Below are positions 11,491 through 22,924 of a DNA stretch of 64,000 bases, one piece after another; within the stretch, counting starts at the first letter, position 1, and each line of letters starts with the position of its first letter. Below the pieces are notes generated by a model. The model was not told where the DNA came from, did not search any database, and saw only the letters and a list, made by a program, of their open reading frames with translations. A program made the position numbers and the translations under genes. Source of the stretch: Homarus americanus. Taxonomy: Eukaryota > Arthropoda > Malacostraca > Decapoda > Nephropidae. The stretch lies in the NCBI RefSeq assembly GCF_018991925.1, contig NW_024732415.1, positions 4,105,061 to 4,169,060 on the forward strand. Direction: 5' to 3'.

Positions 11491-11539
11491 GTGTGATTTT
11501 AATGTTTTTGATTTTCTTCTGTTACTGAATTATTTCTGG

Positions 11540-11690
11540 GTAAGGGAAATCCGCGGCCTTGGAGAGGTGAAATGGGATAGAAGAGGTAGATAGGAAGATA
11601 GAGGGGAATGGGAAGGGAGGAAATGGAAGGGAGGGTGGAATGGAAAGATATATGGGGAAAGAAGAGGGATGGGGAAACGGAAAGAAGGTC
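11540..11690. repeat. Purine-rich tract
   Basis: Irregular ggaagggagga, gatagaggggaatgg and ggaaagaag sequence with no fixed unit. Confidence 0.7.
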
Positions 11691-12058
11691 ATAATCGATT
11701 TTTTTTCATCCCTTAACTTCCCCAAAATGCATCATACACTCTAGGAATTATTTACCAGACATTACCAAAGCCAAATAAAAAATCAACACACACCTGACTG
11801 TACCTCCCAGTAAAATGTGTAATAGGGATGAACACATAAGATAAATAAAAAGTTTAAAGACGAACAGACAATAACATCCTCATCACCCCCCAGCAGGCAG
11901 CCATCAAGAAATCACTCTCTCACGTCCAACACCGACACCCAGCAAAAACCCAACTGGTCTTTAAACATCCGGACAAAAAAAATCTTAATGGCTTTGGTGC
12001 TTATTGTCATTTTAACTGTGAGAAGGTATCTGTGGGACCTGACTGTAATGTAGTATGA

Positions 12059-12060
<2 letters not shown>

Positions 12061-12091
<31 letters not shown>
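12061..12091. repeat. (GT)n microsatellite
   Basis: Fifteen uninterrupted GT units. A short AC run follows at 12160-12176. Confidence 0.95.
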
Positions 12092-12094
<3 letters not shown>

Positions 12095-12429
12095 ATGTAA
12101 ACTGTAAAAGGTGTAGAAAAAACATGATAGCCGAAAGAAAAGGTGTTTGACCGTACTACCACACACACACACACACTCAAGAGATCATAACTAAAGTACA
12201 GTTAAATTCTATCTCCCATTCAGTCACTCAGACCTCAGTTAACGGTGAGTAGCGAGGATGGTGTTGGTGGTGGGTGTGACAGATGATGTTCATTACTCCT
12301 GATGACACACTGGCCTTCTCACATCCTTCCTTCCCTCCCACCATCTTTATACAGTTAACTCACTTAACCTAATACTGTATGACTAGGTGTTGAAGGAATA
12401 TCCATCCATCCTTCCGTCCTTCGGCTTTA

Positions 12430-12575
12430 GTAAGCCCTTTATAATATTTATATATACTTGTGACACTTGCCAGATGCTTCTGGTGTTATTGTGCAGGAGT
12501 ACCTAGTGACAACACTAGGATCCCGGTTCCTCTATCAATGAATAAAATATTGTAATTGAATTGAATTACTGTATG
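12430..12575 (+). mobile_element. Possible non-LTR retroelement 3' tail
   Basis: The sequence ends in a tatcaatgaataaaatattg block followed by a short repeated tail (aattgaattgaatt), as many LINE 3' ends do. It carries no protein trace. The call rests on the tail alone. Confidence 0.25.
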
Positions 12576-12589
12576 ACAACACAAACCAA

Positions 12590-12710
12590 CCCAATTTATT
12601 CTGACTTATCATAATTTACCCCAACCAAACTTAATTTAACCTAAACTAACCCAATATGACCTAACCTGACTTAGCTTAACATTGCCCAACCTGACCTAAT
12701 ATTATTAAAT
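12590..12710. repeat. Degenerate CCTAA-like tract
   Basis: Diverged taacctaaac, taacccaata and gacctaacctg units of telomere-like composition. Confidence 0.45.
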
Positions 12711-14449
12711 GTCATATAGCTATGTTAGGTCCCATGCAACTGTCATGCTTATATCTCAGATTCTACGCAGTTTTCATATAGTCATGTCAGGTTCAGTGTG
12801 ACGTACAGTGACGCCAGATTCTTAAGATATGTCACAGATGTAATGTAGTCATGACATAATACTTACAGATGAGCTAGTGACTGTCAACACCACCACACCC
12901 CTTAGCCTGTATAAGAACCTGTCCCTGTATCACACCCATCCCTGCTACATACAGTACAGTACCTTCCTAAACTATAGCATTCACCTTTCATAACCAATCA
13001 CCCCTCCTTCCTAGTCTATCTATACCTCCCTATCCCCAAACCCTTCTTTCCTAACCTCACGTCCATCCCCCTTCTTAAGTCCCACTTTACTAATGTGTGA
13101 CGGGTATAGTTGAATTACAAATAGGAATGAACACATACATCACAGCGCCTGGCCAGTGTAGAAATACTGCGTTAGTTCTTCCCTATAGTGAGTGAATGAC
13201 AGGGCGCGGGTTAACTTGTTAGATACGCTCGCATTGTAAGGTCGGTGCCCTATCCTTGGTGTTTACGCGGTAATTCTGCAAGGAATGGAAGGATTTTCTT
13301 GAAACTTGGCAGGGGCGCTGGTCCCCACAAGACTAGATGCAACTGTTGTTAAAGTACGACAGGAGTTACAATAACAATAGGACTGAAAGATGCCTGTAAT
13401 CACTGTGAGAGTTAATACCGTTATATTATACCTGTACTGTACTAATAATATCACGAAACCATGTATACGAATAACCAGATAACATCGTGTAACTATAGAC
13501 GATGACACTCCGCTCCCCAGAGCTGGCTGCTTCCGTCCATCCAGCTGATGTGGAGCCAATACTGAAGAAGACAGTTACTGCACCGTGTGGGTGTTGGCAG
13601 CTCAAGGACGGGTAGTTGTGAAGCTATTTCCTTCTGCTCCTAAACTTTGCAACTCTGCCTTCTTTCGTCCTCTCAGTCAACTGTGAAATGACACCCTTTA
13701 TAAACTAAGTGTAAAATCGAAATCTGAAATCTATCACCATCTAAAAATCTCTTTATACACAGGTACAGTCCGTTTCACCCTACAAAGCCAAGCCTCGATG
13801 ACGACATCTACCTCTGACTGGAGTCATATGTGAAAAACAACCAACACACACATTTGTAAACGATGCTTTGTGACGTCACCAAAGCTTTTCGACTAATCAC
13901 CAGAGAACAAAAACAGGAAAAAGTTTTTAAATGTTCTCCCCGGGGTTGTACAGTTGTGTGTGTGATGTGGTATTATTCCCTTACCGTTCATCCACCTGAG
14001 TAGCTGTAACACACACAACTGACACCCACATACCACGAATGCTTACTCTTGCTGTTGTTATAAAATTACAGTATTGTTATTATTTGCATCATTACTTTCC
14101 TTACTACCATTGCTATTGCTGTTATTATTATTAGTGTTCATATTTGAATTATTATTAATGTACTACTAAAGAAAGTTAAGTTGGGAAGTTATTTTGTTAT
14201 TTATACTCTTGTCAGTGATAAGATATTATTAGTAACATTATTATCAACTCAGCAGAAGCAGAGAGGCGTCACGTTGACAAATAACAAGAGTAAATATAGT
14301 AATAACTATATTATAATTTATGTTTTAGTAATATTGTTAATACTTTATTAATCCGACTACTACTACTACTACTACTACACAAGAGGTGCAGTGGATATTG
14401 TTGACATTAAGTTAACCATATCCCTAACTGAACATTGGGGATATGTCCC
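12711..14449. other. No gene recognised
   Basis: Mixed-composition DNA. Positions 13206-13255 have a weak tRNA-like SINE head (gttagatacgctcgcattg followed by gtaaggtcggtgccc) with no convincing B box. A CTA triplet run lies at 14358-14378. The 98-codon minus-strand frame at 13263-13559 has no recognisable domain. Confidence 0.4.
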
Positions 14450-15042
14450 TAGACTGTGTCAACTATTTATGTTACCTCTGTAGGTGACATGATCAGTGCC
14501 AGTGGGGGTGCTGAAGCCTGCTTAGTTGCAAGTCTTTATTGGCTGAAGGAGTTTAGGGAGCCGACAACAGGACTTTCCCTCCGAGTGAAAGGAAGAACGT
14601 ATGTGGCTGGTCTGAGAAGTGTGATGTTGTATGGCGGTGGAATATGGGCAGATAAACAGGATGACATAAGTAGACTTGAGTGAGCCGAAATGAGAATGGT
14701 GAGGTGGGTGTATAATATGCCACTGAAAGACAGGAGGGCAGCTGGGTATTGAGAGTATTGGCGAAGTTCTACGTAGAGGCAGGTTGAGATGGTGTAGGCA
14801 GGTGTAGACAATGGATGAGACCAATTGGGTCAAGAGGTGTATGAGCCTAAATGCGGAGGGGAGGGGAACCAGGAGTAGGCCAAGAATGGCATGGGGAAGA
14901 GGTTGTAAGAAATGGTATCAGAGCCAGGAACCAGACAAGAGAGACTGCAAGAGACCGTGCAACATGGTGAGCTGCCATCAGGTAACCGCGGCGAACCCAT
15001 TAAGTGTGGAAAATGACCGTAAACGAAGATGATGATGATGAT
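14450..15042 (+). mobile_element. Decayed non-LTR retrotransposon, C-terminal end of reverse transcriptase ORF
   Basis: Translated in pieces, the plus strand gives GLRSVMLYGGGIWADKQDDI then SRLE-stop-AEMRMVRWVYNMPLKDRR. This is the region after the RT domain of many animal non-LTR elements (…LYG-E-W…; RLE-AEMRMLRW; …KDR). Later comes DETNWVKRCMSLNAEGRGTR, and then RPRMAWGR in a shifted frame. Frameshifts and stops interrupt it, and the RT catalytic motifs and the 5' part are missing. It ends in a gatgatgatgat tail at 15028-15042, typical of elements that end in a short repeat. Confidence 0.8.
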
Positions 15043-15556
15043 TGATTGAACTATTATTAATCATATACTACTTGCAAGACTCAACAAGCGTCATCATATG
15101 CTGTCAATCTCGGGGTTAATCACTGCTGTTGTATGTACAGTGCAGTACTATAAAATACAAAGTCCTCTTGCACTGACGAGTGACTGGTTTGGCCGATCAT
15201 GATAAATTTGAAAGCTAAGAGTTTTCCTGTTAAAAATCATCCAACTTAAGCGTTATTTTAGGGAAGGTAGTTGACCGGTAACACATCATCAGGTTAACAT
15301 TCACTACTTGCCTGCCTCTTCCTCCTTCCCTCCCGTTACAACCATGTTATAATAGTCTCTGTTACTCCCCTCTGACGATGGTTTCTGTTAATAACCAGCC
15401 AGTTTACCCTCAAACTACCACTCCCGGTTATTTACGCTGTGTGACTATTGGTCTGCGCTTCTGTATTGCTGAAAGACAGTGACCGCTATTTGGCTAATGT
15501 CTTGTTTGTGGCCAACAGTCCACCCCATAGACGTATACGTCCTCCCCACACCAATA
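15043..15556. other. No feature recognised
   Basis: Unremarkable sequence with no usable open frame or repeat. Confidence 0.4.
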
Positions 15557-15563
15557 TCAATAT

Positions 15564-15674
<111 letters not shown>

Positions 15675-15927
15675 TGCTGATAACCACAAGGAAAGAAGAA
15701 AACACGAAGTTCCCAAGCGCTTTCGTGTAATTCACATCTTCATGGGTGAGTACAGACTAAGGATAAGTACATAACAAGGTATACAAGGTATATATATACA
15801 GAGGAGCGTGAGATCAAGTCCACAATGGTCAGGTATTAGGTAATGACAATAGTAATCTTCAAAAAGCACCGCAGCAGTCGGTAGTCAGGTCAGAGGGTAA
15901 GATGACCCAAACTTCTCACCTGGTTCC

Positions 15928-16246
15928 AATACGAGGTGTGGGGTCGTAACAATACGAGGTGTGGTATCGTAACAATAAGAGGTGTGGGGTCGTAACACTA
16001 CAACGAGGTGTGGGGTCGTAACACTACAACGAGGTGTGGGGTCGTAACAATACGAGGTGTGGGGTCGTAACAATACGAGGTGTGGTATCGTAACAATAAG
16101 AGGTGTGGGGTCGTAACACTACAACGAGGTGTGGGGTCGTAACACTACAACGAGGTGTGGGGTCGTAACACTACAACGAGGTGTGGGGTCGTAACAATAC
16201 GAGGTGTGGTATCGTAACAATTCGAGGTGTGGGGTCGTAACAATAC
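15928..16246. repeat. 13-unit minisatellite, 22-26-bp unit, with higher-order order
   Basis: Units share the core gaggtgtggggtcgtaac and differ in the leading block (aatac, aata, actacaac) and in tat versus ggg. The variant order 1-2-3-4-4 is repeated (1-2-3-4-4-4), so a block of about 118 bp was itself duplicated. Confidence 0.95.
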
Positions 16247-16864
16247 AAAATAATTAAAGTTATATATTTGCATATCATATACCACTAAATTGGTCCTGGC
16301 CATACCTGTCGGCCACAGGCAGCATAAAGTACTGGACTGACTTGGACTAACAGCTCCCTCACTGAGGCCAATTCAAAATTTGACCAGTCAGAAATAATTA
16401 CAGTATAATGAAGTTGGAATTTCTAAATATAGTAAAAACTCAAGCTCAGTTTATTACTATAGTGATGAGGGATGGTGTTATATGAAGTGATGATGGGTGG
16501 TGCTTTAACTATAGTGATGATGGATTCCCTGCCTTTTCCAGATTTTCCAGACCAGTAGACACACATACACACGGCCAAAGCTGCTACACCATCCTCTCCA
16601 TCGCCACCTGCTACCACCTGAGATCACCGTCCGCGAATTGCTGTTACAACACGACAACCAGTCCATACGACCTCATAGTGATTGCTACAAGAACAGCCCT
16701 ACTCCAACCATTGTAAAAATCATCAACACATCTTTTTTGTATTGTAACTACGCTGGAAGTTCTTGTTGATGACCCTCTCCTCAAGTCACTATTTGTTGTA
16801 TTATCATCACTTGCGCCTCCTCTATATTTCCAGTTAAAAGCTTCATATTTTCCATAAATCGTTG

Positions 16865-16892
16865 TTATTATTACACACACACACACACACCA
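16865..16892. repeat. (AC)n microsatellite
   Basis: Short AC run beside the SINE-like segment at 16915-17010. Confidence 0.85.
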
Positions 16893-16914
16893 TGAGATAT
16901 ATACCTAACAAGGT

Positions 16915-17010
16915 GTTGGGAAAACCCGAACCAGAACACAATCACAGGTTAGACTCGAACCAACGACATCTGGTGAGCATAAACCGTCATCCATCAAGCG
17001 TCAACACTCA
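16915..17010 (-). mobile_element. tRNA-derived SINE-like fragment
   Basis: On the minus strand tggttcgagtct is an almost perfect RNA polymerase III B box (GGTTCGANTCC). It lies about 30 bp after ggatgacggtttatgctcac, a weak A-box-like stretch. No cloverleaf closes, so this is not a functional tRNA gene. Confidence 0.4.
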
Positions 17011-17079
17011 CTCCCTCCCCCCTTCCTTTCCTTCCTCCCTCCTTGTGCACTAATGAGGTCACCCGTTATCATGGGAGTT

Positions 17080-17560
17080 CTGATGGTGGTATAACATGGT
17101 AGCAACTATGGTAGTCTCCATGATGCTGTGTACGGTAACTATGGTAGTTTTTTATGGTAGCCAGTAAGTGACTAAGGTATAGTTTATGTATGTATGGTAG
17201 CAACAATAGTAGCTAACGTAAATCTTATGGTAGCTACTATGACAACCATCAGAATAATAGTAATGGTAGTCCCTATGGTAGATACTGATATTCCCCATAG
17301 GAGTGGCTATAGTGGCCTCATGGTAATTATGGTAAAATAATGGTAGTCGCTATGGTTATCCTTTCCCTAATTGGCTTAGCTGCAATAAATAATAACTATA
17401 CACCAAATCATCACGATTATGAGACAGCTGTTACTATGGCTACCACTGGGACTACCATGAAGGCCATATAGGTGCTACCATAAGGATCGCCACAAAGGCT
17501 AACACTGTTGATACTATATGGTGTGACAAAGGGTACACCACCGTATTATAATTACAAGTA
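17080..17560. repeat. Diffuse TATGGTAG / CTACCATA-rich zone
   Basis: In 17080-17355 the motif tatggtag recurs roughly every 20-40 bp. In 17400-17500 the complementary ctaccat / ccatag form takes over. It looks like an old, decayed tandem repeat with an internal inversion. Confidence 0.5.
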
Positions 17561-18190
17561 TTACTATGGGGTGAATTTTTTTCATTTTTATCATATTGTA
17601 AAAAATTCCCGATATAAACACTGAAAATCTATATAATATATAAGGTCTATTTTTGTGGATGTTCGCTATGCACGGCTGAAATTTGCCAAGGGGGCGCGCA
17701 CGCGCCTTAGAAGTGCCAACAAAGCTAGAATTATGGAGGAGTTAGCCCCAATAATCTCCCCTAATGGTGGCATCGTCTCATTAAAAATACCTCTATTTTT
17801 TCTATTTCTTTGCCATTGACAGCCACGACTTTTAAGACAGAGAACCGAAATTTGGAATGTTTACTTTATTATATTTTTTGGCATATATACTTAAGTTTGG
17901 TTAAGTACGGCTATAGACCATGAGCTGCCCCCTCTAATTTTAGGAGTGGGGCCCACCCTCTTTAACTAATAGTAGGTTTGTGTGTGTGTGTTTTTTTTCC
18001 TCGTCTTCTTTTTTAACACAGCTGAAATCTAGGTATGATTATATAATAAAACACATAATGCTGGGGGGAGGGGGGGGGGAGTGGCCCTGCTGAAATTTTA
18101 TATGATTATGTTAGTGTTCGTCAAAGGCTAATGCAGGCAACGCCGGGTACCCCAGAGAAGACTTATTATATTTTCTTTAGGTTGGTTTGA
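17561..18190. mobile_element. Possible non-autonomous transposon remnant
   Basis: Low-complexity AT-rich sequence surrounds ggctgaaatttgcc at 17669 and gctgaaattttat at 18089. A caacgccgggtacccc end-like block lies at 18139-18154; similar gccgggta blocks end repetitive elements in many arthropod genomes. A related aaagccgggtaa block is at 30230-30241. No protein is encoded and the boundaries are not defined. Confidence 0.25.
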
Positions 18191-19190
18191 CATGTTAGTC
18201 AACCACACTGACTCGGCAAATACACTTATGTGAACGACTGCCAGACAACACCGCCCGGCAGCATTAAGATGGTCATGTTCTTATCCATTGAGCAGTTCAG
18301 TGAGTCATCCACTTACTGTAGTTACTGTATATTGTAGTTAAATGACAAAAAATGAAATACGTACAACAATTATAACGAAATAATATTTTCAAACTTATTA
18401 TATGAATGAGATAAGTGGTGGTTCATGATTAAAGACGTACAAAACGTATAAGTCATGGCAGCCATGAAGGTAAGCACACCACCACACCAAGTGCTTCAGC
18501 TAAGGGTCCGTTACAACAACTTTTAATTTCGTTTAAACAATCACCAACGATTAAAGGAAAGTCTTAAACTGTTATGAAAGCACGGAGCATGACAGGCAAC
18601 TAACCTTGTAAGATACTGTCACTGTGACAATACTCCACAGTGACTGTCCACCTGCACTGTACGCCACGTGGTGCTGTTCACAGGTTGTTAGGCCAGTCAC
18701 TCACCCGTCACCATGATAATTCCACACTTACAGCCCCGTCACATAACCGTCAGCTGGAAATAAAATATAGATATAGATACACTGTATGTGAGTAGAGACA
18801 AAACTCCGCCCCGTTTTAACTAAACTATATTACAGTTATCCCAAAAGTGAATATTCGTTTTCTCACGTGCTGCAGCTGTCGAAAACTGTTAAGGGGATAC
18901 CTATCTAAATATCATATCTGAGTTCCCTAAACCAATCAATCACATAATTAATTCTTTTCCAAAGATAGATAGATAGATAGTGAAATCGTCATACACGTTC
19001 ACGTTGGCTCAGGATGTACAGAGAAAGTGTAGGTATACAGATAATGGAAAAAACAAACATAGGCGATTCAACCAAGAATACTCCAGGAATGTCGTTAAAT
19101 AATAACAATAATTAAGTAAAATCACCATACAAGCTTACAATTGGTTTGGGATGTATATAGACTGTATGGAGGAATACAGTTCAGTATATA
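18191..19190. other. No gene; short diverged duplication
   Basis: A (GATA)n run lies at 18965-18980. Two diverged copies of a stretch reading gtgaaatcgtcatacacgtt / gtaaaatcaccatacaagct with ggatgta after each lie at about 18980-19020 and 19116-19160. Nothing else is recognised. Confidence 0.4.
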
Positions 19191-19620
<430 letters not shown>

Positions 19621-20050
19621 AAAAAAAGAAATATACAGATATATAACAACGCAGGTATACGGTGGAGGTATACAGTTTCCAATGTACCGAGACACTACAG
19701 GTATACAACAATAATAAACAGTAAGCCAATTTGAACATTTACATTATGAATTACCATTATTAGTAACAATTAGTAAGTCACAATTATTATAACCACGCAG
19801 TGTTACCAATATCATTCCATTATATCTACACTACCTACTGGGAATAAACTGCCTGGGAACACTGGAAACTATATACTGCATCGTATCAGGTAAAGATCCA
19901 ATGAATATAGTTAACTTGTTATAATAAATACTGGGATTATATAAGCAATGGCTGATGGACAACAAATATTCTGTAATAATTAAGAAGACTGAAGTAATGT
20001 TATTTGGATAGAAAAGAAAAGTTGTACCTAATATAGAAAGTAATATTTTC
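19621..20050. other. No feature recognised
   Basis: AT-rich sequence with no defensible gene. Confidence 0.4.
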
Positions 20051-20176
20051 ACCTAGTACACCTTATGTCACTCACCTACCCTCAGTTAGTACACCTCACG
20101 TCACTCACCTACCCTCACCTAGTACACCCACGCGTCACTCACCTACCCTCAGTTAGTACACCTCACGTCACTCACG
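20051..20176. repeat. 33-bp tandem repeat, 4 copies
   Basis: Units alternate between acctagtacacc and agttagtacacc starts, each followed by gtcactcacctaccctc. The alternation suggests a 66-bp dimer duplicated once. Confidence 0.9.
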
Positions 20177-20254
20177 CTAAAGCACCCGGAAAATTAGATT
20201 ACTCCCAGTGCACTAAATTTCCACTATATATAGACACATGTTAAGAGTTTAAAG

Positions 20255-20256
<2 letters not shown>

Positions 20257-20299
<43 letters not shown>
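20257..20299. repeat. (GA)n microsatellite
   Basis: Uninterrupted GA run, followed by A/G-rich sequence to 20370. Confidence 0.95.
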
Positions 20300-20300
<1 letters not shown>

Positions 20301-20423
20301 AATGGTGAGAAAAAGAGAAAGGGAAAGGAAAGAGTAAGTACGATAGAGGAAGGAAAAGATGGATGGGGAGGAACATTCTGACGTTGACACAATTTATGAC
20401 TTCATTACCTTTTGCACCGAAGC

Positions 20424-20434
20424 GTGTGTGTGTG

Positions 20435-20472
<38 letters not shown>
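20424..20472. repeat. (GT)n microsatellite
   Basis: GT run with one GC interruption. Confidence 0.95.
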
Positions 20473-20474
<2 letters not shown>

Positions 20475-20721
20475 AAAGAATTACCCTCAAGTCTCTCATT
20501 CCACCCCCCCCCCCTTCACCCTTCACCGTGGGAGGGGTCACCAACTCTATAAAGACACTGTTCATAGGGGCAGGTTGAACCCCATAACTATAATTGTGGT
20601 GGACGTGTAGTGTTCACCCTGGCTCAGGTTCTGTTGCCCTCCCCCAACACGAGATATTTGAATCACTGCCCAAACTTGGTAAAAACATAAATTTTTGTAA
20701 AAATTAAATAAAATTAAGAAT

Positions 20722-20795
20722 AGACATCCCCAACTTATTTCACCTGATGAGCAAACATCCTAATACTACCTGGGTTATGTTAGGTTAGGTTTTTT
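20722..20795 (+). mobile_element. Truncated copy of inverted-repeat element B
   Basis: Only the left end is present: acttatttcacctgatgagc, then gggttatgttaggttaggtt. It matches the left halves of the complete copies at 29705-29839 and 33500-33622. The right terminal repeat is missing and the sequence runs into a T-run and a fragment of repeat family A. Confidence 0.6.
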
Positions 20796-20867
20796 TTGCT
20801 TTACGAGGTATAGCCCACCCGGGCACAGGTCATGTTACGTTACGTTACGGTATGTTATATTTCGTAA

Positions 20868-21215
20868 GGTCAGGTTGTTACGAAGAGTGAGGGGCGATAT
20901 GATCGAGGTGTATAAATGGAAGTCAGGGCTAAACAAAAGTACTCACACTATCCAACCAGGAGCGGCTCCGTAACAATGGTTTTAAATTAGACAAATTTAG
21001 ATTTAGGCGCGAGATAGGTAAACATTGGTTTGGAAATAGAGTAGTGGACGAGTGGAACAAGTCACCAAACATCATCATTAACTCGAATACGCTGGATAGC
21101 TTCAAATATAGGTTGGGTAGATATATGAGCGATAGGGTAGGGTGTAAACGGGACTGCCCAGTACGGGCCAATAGGCCCGCTGCAGTTTCTGCCATTCTTA
21201 TGTTATGTTATGTTA
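20868..21215 (+). mobile_element. CR1/jockey-like LINE 3' end (C-terminus of pol)
   Basis: Plus-strand translation gives RGDMIEVYKWKSGLNKSTHT, then after frameshifts RREIGKHWFGNRVVDEWNKSP (…GNRVV-EWN-LP…) and SNTLDSFKYRLGRYMSD. This is the conserved C-terminal tail of many animal non-LTR retrotransposon polymerases (…SFGNRVV-EWN-LP…V-N…FK-RLD). The 3' flank has the gggccaataggcccgctgc block and a (TTATG)n tail at 21201-21215. It is 5' truncated and inactive. A second copy of the same family, in the opposite orientation, is at 42888-43265. Confidence 0.85.
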
Positions 21216-21224
21216 GTGTGATTA

Positions 21225-21600
21225 ATCCCTCCCTCCTCCTCCCCCCTTCCCTCCTGTCTCTCCCCTTCTCATCTTTACTTCGCTCCCTCCCATCCCTCCC
21301 CCTTCATCCTTACTTCCTCCTATTCTCCACTACTTTCCTCCCTCTCCCAACCCTTATTTCCCTCCACCTCCTCTCTCTCTTCCCCCTCTCTATCTTCTCA
21401 CTCCCCTCCTTTCCATTCTCTCCGTATTCTCTTCCCACTCTCTAGTCCCACTCCCCTTTCTCTCCACCCTCTCTTCCCACGCCTCTCCATTCTCTTCCCA
21501 CTCCTCCCCCCTCTCTCTCTTCCCCATTCTCTCAGCTCTCTTCTGACTCCCCCCTCTCTCTCCCCTCCTCCCCTGGGTCACTCCCTCACCCGTGGCAGCA
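21225..21600. repeat. Pyrimidine-rich tract
   Basis: About 375 bp of almost pure C/T with weakly repeated ctctcttcccactc blocks. Open frames here are compositional. Confidence 0.9.
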
Positions 21601-22026
21601 CTTACCGTCTCCTTCACTGTACCCACAACATAAACTCCCGCTATACTTCACATAAATCTGTCAACATCGAGTCTTCTCCAAGTCTTTGTTGAGGCTTATG
21701 AGACCAAGCTAAACATTCTGAACCTTTGAACCTAAACATTCTGAACTTTTGAACCTAAACATTCTGGACCACCTGAACCTAAACATTGGCAAGATGAAGA
21801 ACCACCTGAAACACACACACACACCTCAACATGAAGGTCTAAATAAACTACAGTAATATATCTACGAGGTTCAGCAGTGTAGAGGTACAGGAAATCTGAA
21901 AAACACCCCTAAAGTATTTTTCCCCATACCTGGAGACGACGAAACACACAGTAGAGTCTCAGTGTAATTTGGACGCCATTGAGGAGCCTATCACTTTGTG
22001 TCGTATATTCTTAACCACTCGGGCAG
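21601..22026. other. No gene; short repeat
   Basis: Four to five imperfect copies of cctaaacattctgaactttt lie at 21705-21790. Otherwise nothing is recognised. Confidence 0.5.
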
Positions 22027-22038
22027 GTGTGTGTGTGT

Positions 22039-22079
<41 letters not shown>

Positions 22080-22115
22080 TGTGTGTGTGTGTGAGTGTGT
22101 GTGTGTGTGTGTGTT
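22027..22115. repeat. (GT)n microsatellite, interrupted by GA
   Basis: GT runs with gtgagtgtg interruptions. A C/T-rich tract follows at 22147-22350. Confidence 0.95.
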
Positions 22116-22453
22116 AACTTTCAACTAATCAAGTCATGAGGAAGGATTGAAGCCTCCCTCTCCCTCCCCTGGAACACCCCTTTTCCCTGACCATGTGGCA
22201 CCCCTTCTCTTTCTTTACTGTGGCATCCCCTTCCTTCCCCCTGTGACACATTCTCTTCCTTCCCCCTCTTTCTCTCGCCCACTCTTTCCTCTTACCTACT
22301 GTTTCTTTCGCTTCACTTCTTTTTTTCCTTCTTCTTCCTCTTACCCTCAGACACAAGAGTTATGCCCATTATACCCCGCCTCGCCCCTCAGTGTCATGTA
22401 GAGTCCACCTGATTACTATTTGAAGAACACATTACACGTCCTGTTCCCTCTCC

Positions 22454-22467
22454 GTGTGTGTGTGTGT

Positions 22468-22518
<51 letters not shown>
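22454..22518. repeat. (GT)n microsatellite
   Basis: GT run with one GA interruption. It is followed at 22540-22625 by related gtctgtctgagtaattg repeats. Confidence 0.95.
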
Positions 22519-22521
<3 letters not shown>

Positions 22522-22626
22522 TCATCTCTGCGTTTTTGTTTGTGTCTTTCCGTCTGAGTAATTGTTTGGATATGTGTCTGTCTGAGTAATTGTGTCTGTT
22601 TATGGAAATCTGTCTATGTCTGTCTC

Positions 22627-22924
22627 TCTCTTGTAAAAATGTACTATATCTACCACATCACTTACAACACTATCACCAGCACTCAACCAAAGCTAACACC
22701 GCATAATATAATTACTAACGAGAGTACCAAAAAAAATGCCATTGGGAAATTTCGGAATAAATAGCAGAGAGAAGTTTTCGTCAATACTCTGCATTCTAAA
22801 CTGTATACTATCTATACTGACACAAGGGTTATACTCCAGACCAGGGTAGTTTCCGTCCACTTGTTCTAACCTAAAACAGCCATCTGCCATCATTAACCAG
22901 GAGAGTCAAGAAGAACGGGACAGA
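22627..22924. other. No feature recognised
   Basis: Ordinary sequence leading into the 31-bp array. The 66-codon minus-strand frame here has no recognisable content. Confidence 0.4.

Noticed and set aside
10333..11496. Two overlapping frames of more than 380 codons, rich in Pro/His/Ser/Thr
   Set aside because: They lie wholly within the pyrimidine minisatellite. Low purine content removes stop codons in all frames, indels shift the frame between units, and there is no domain.
16915..17010. Possible tRNA gene on the minus strand
   Set aside because: The B box is good but no acceptor or anticodon stems close; kept only as a SINE-like fragment.
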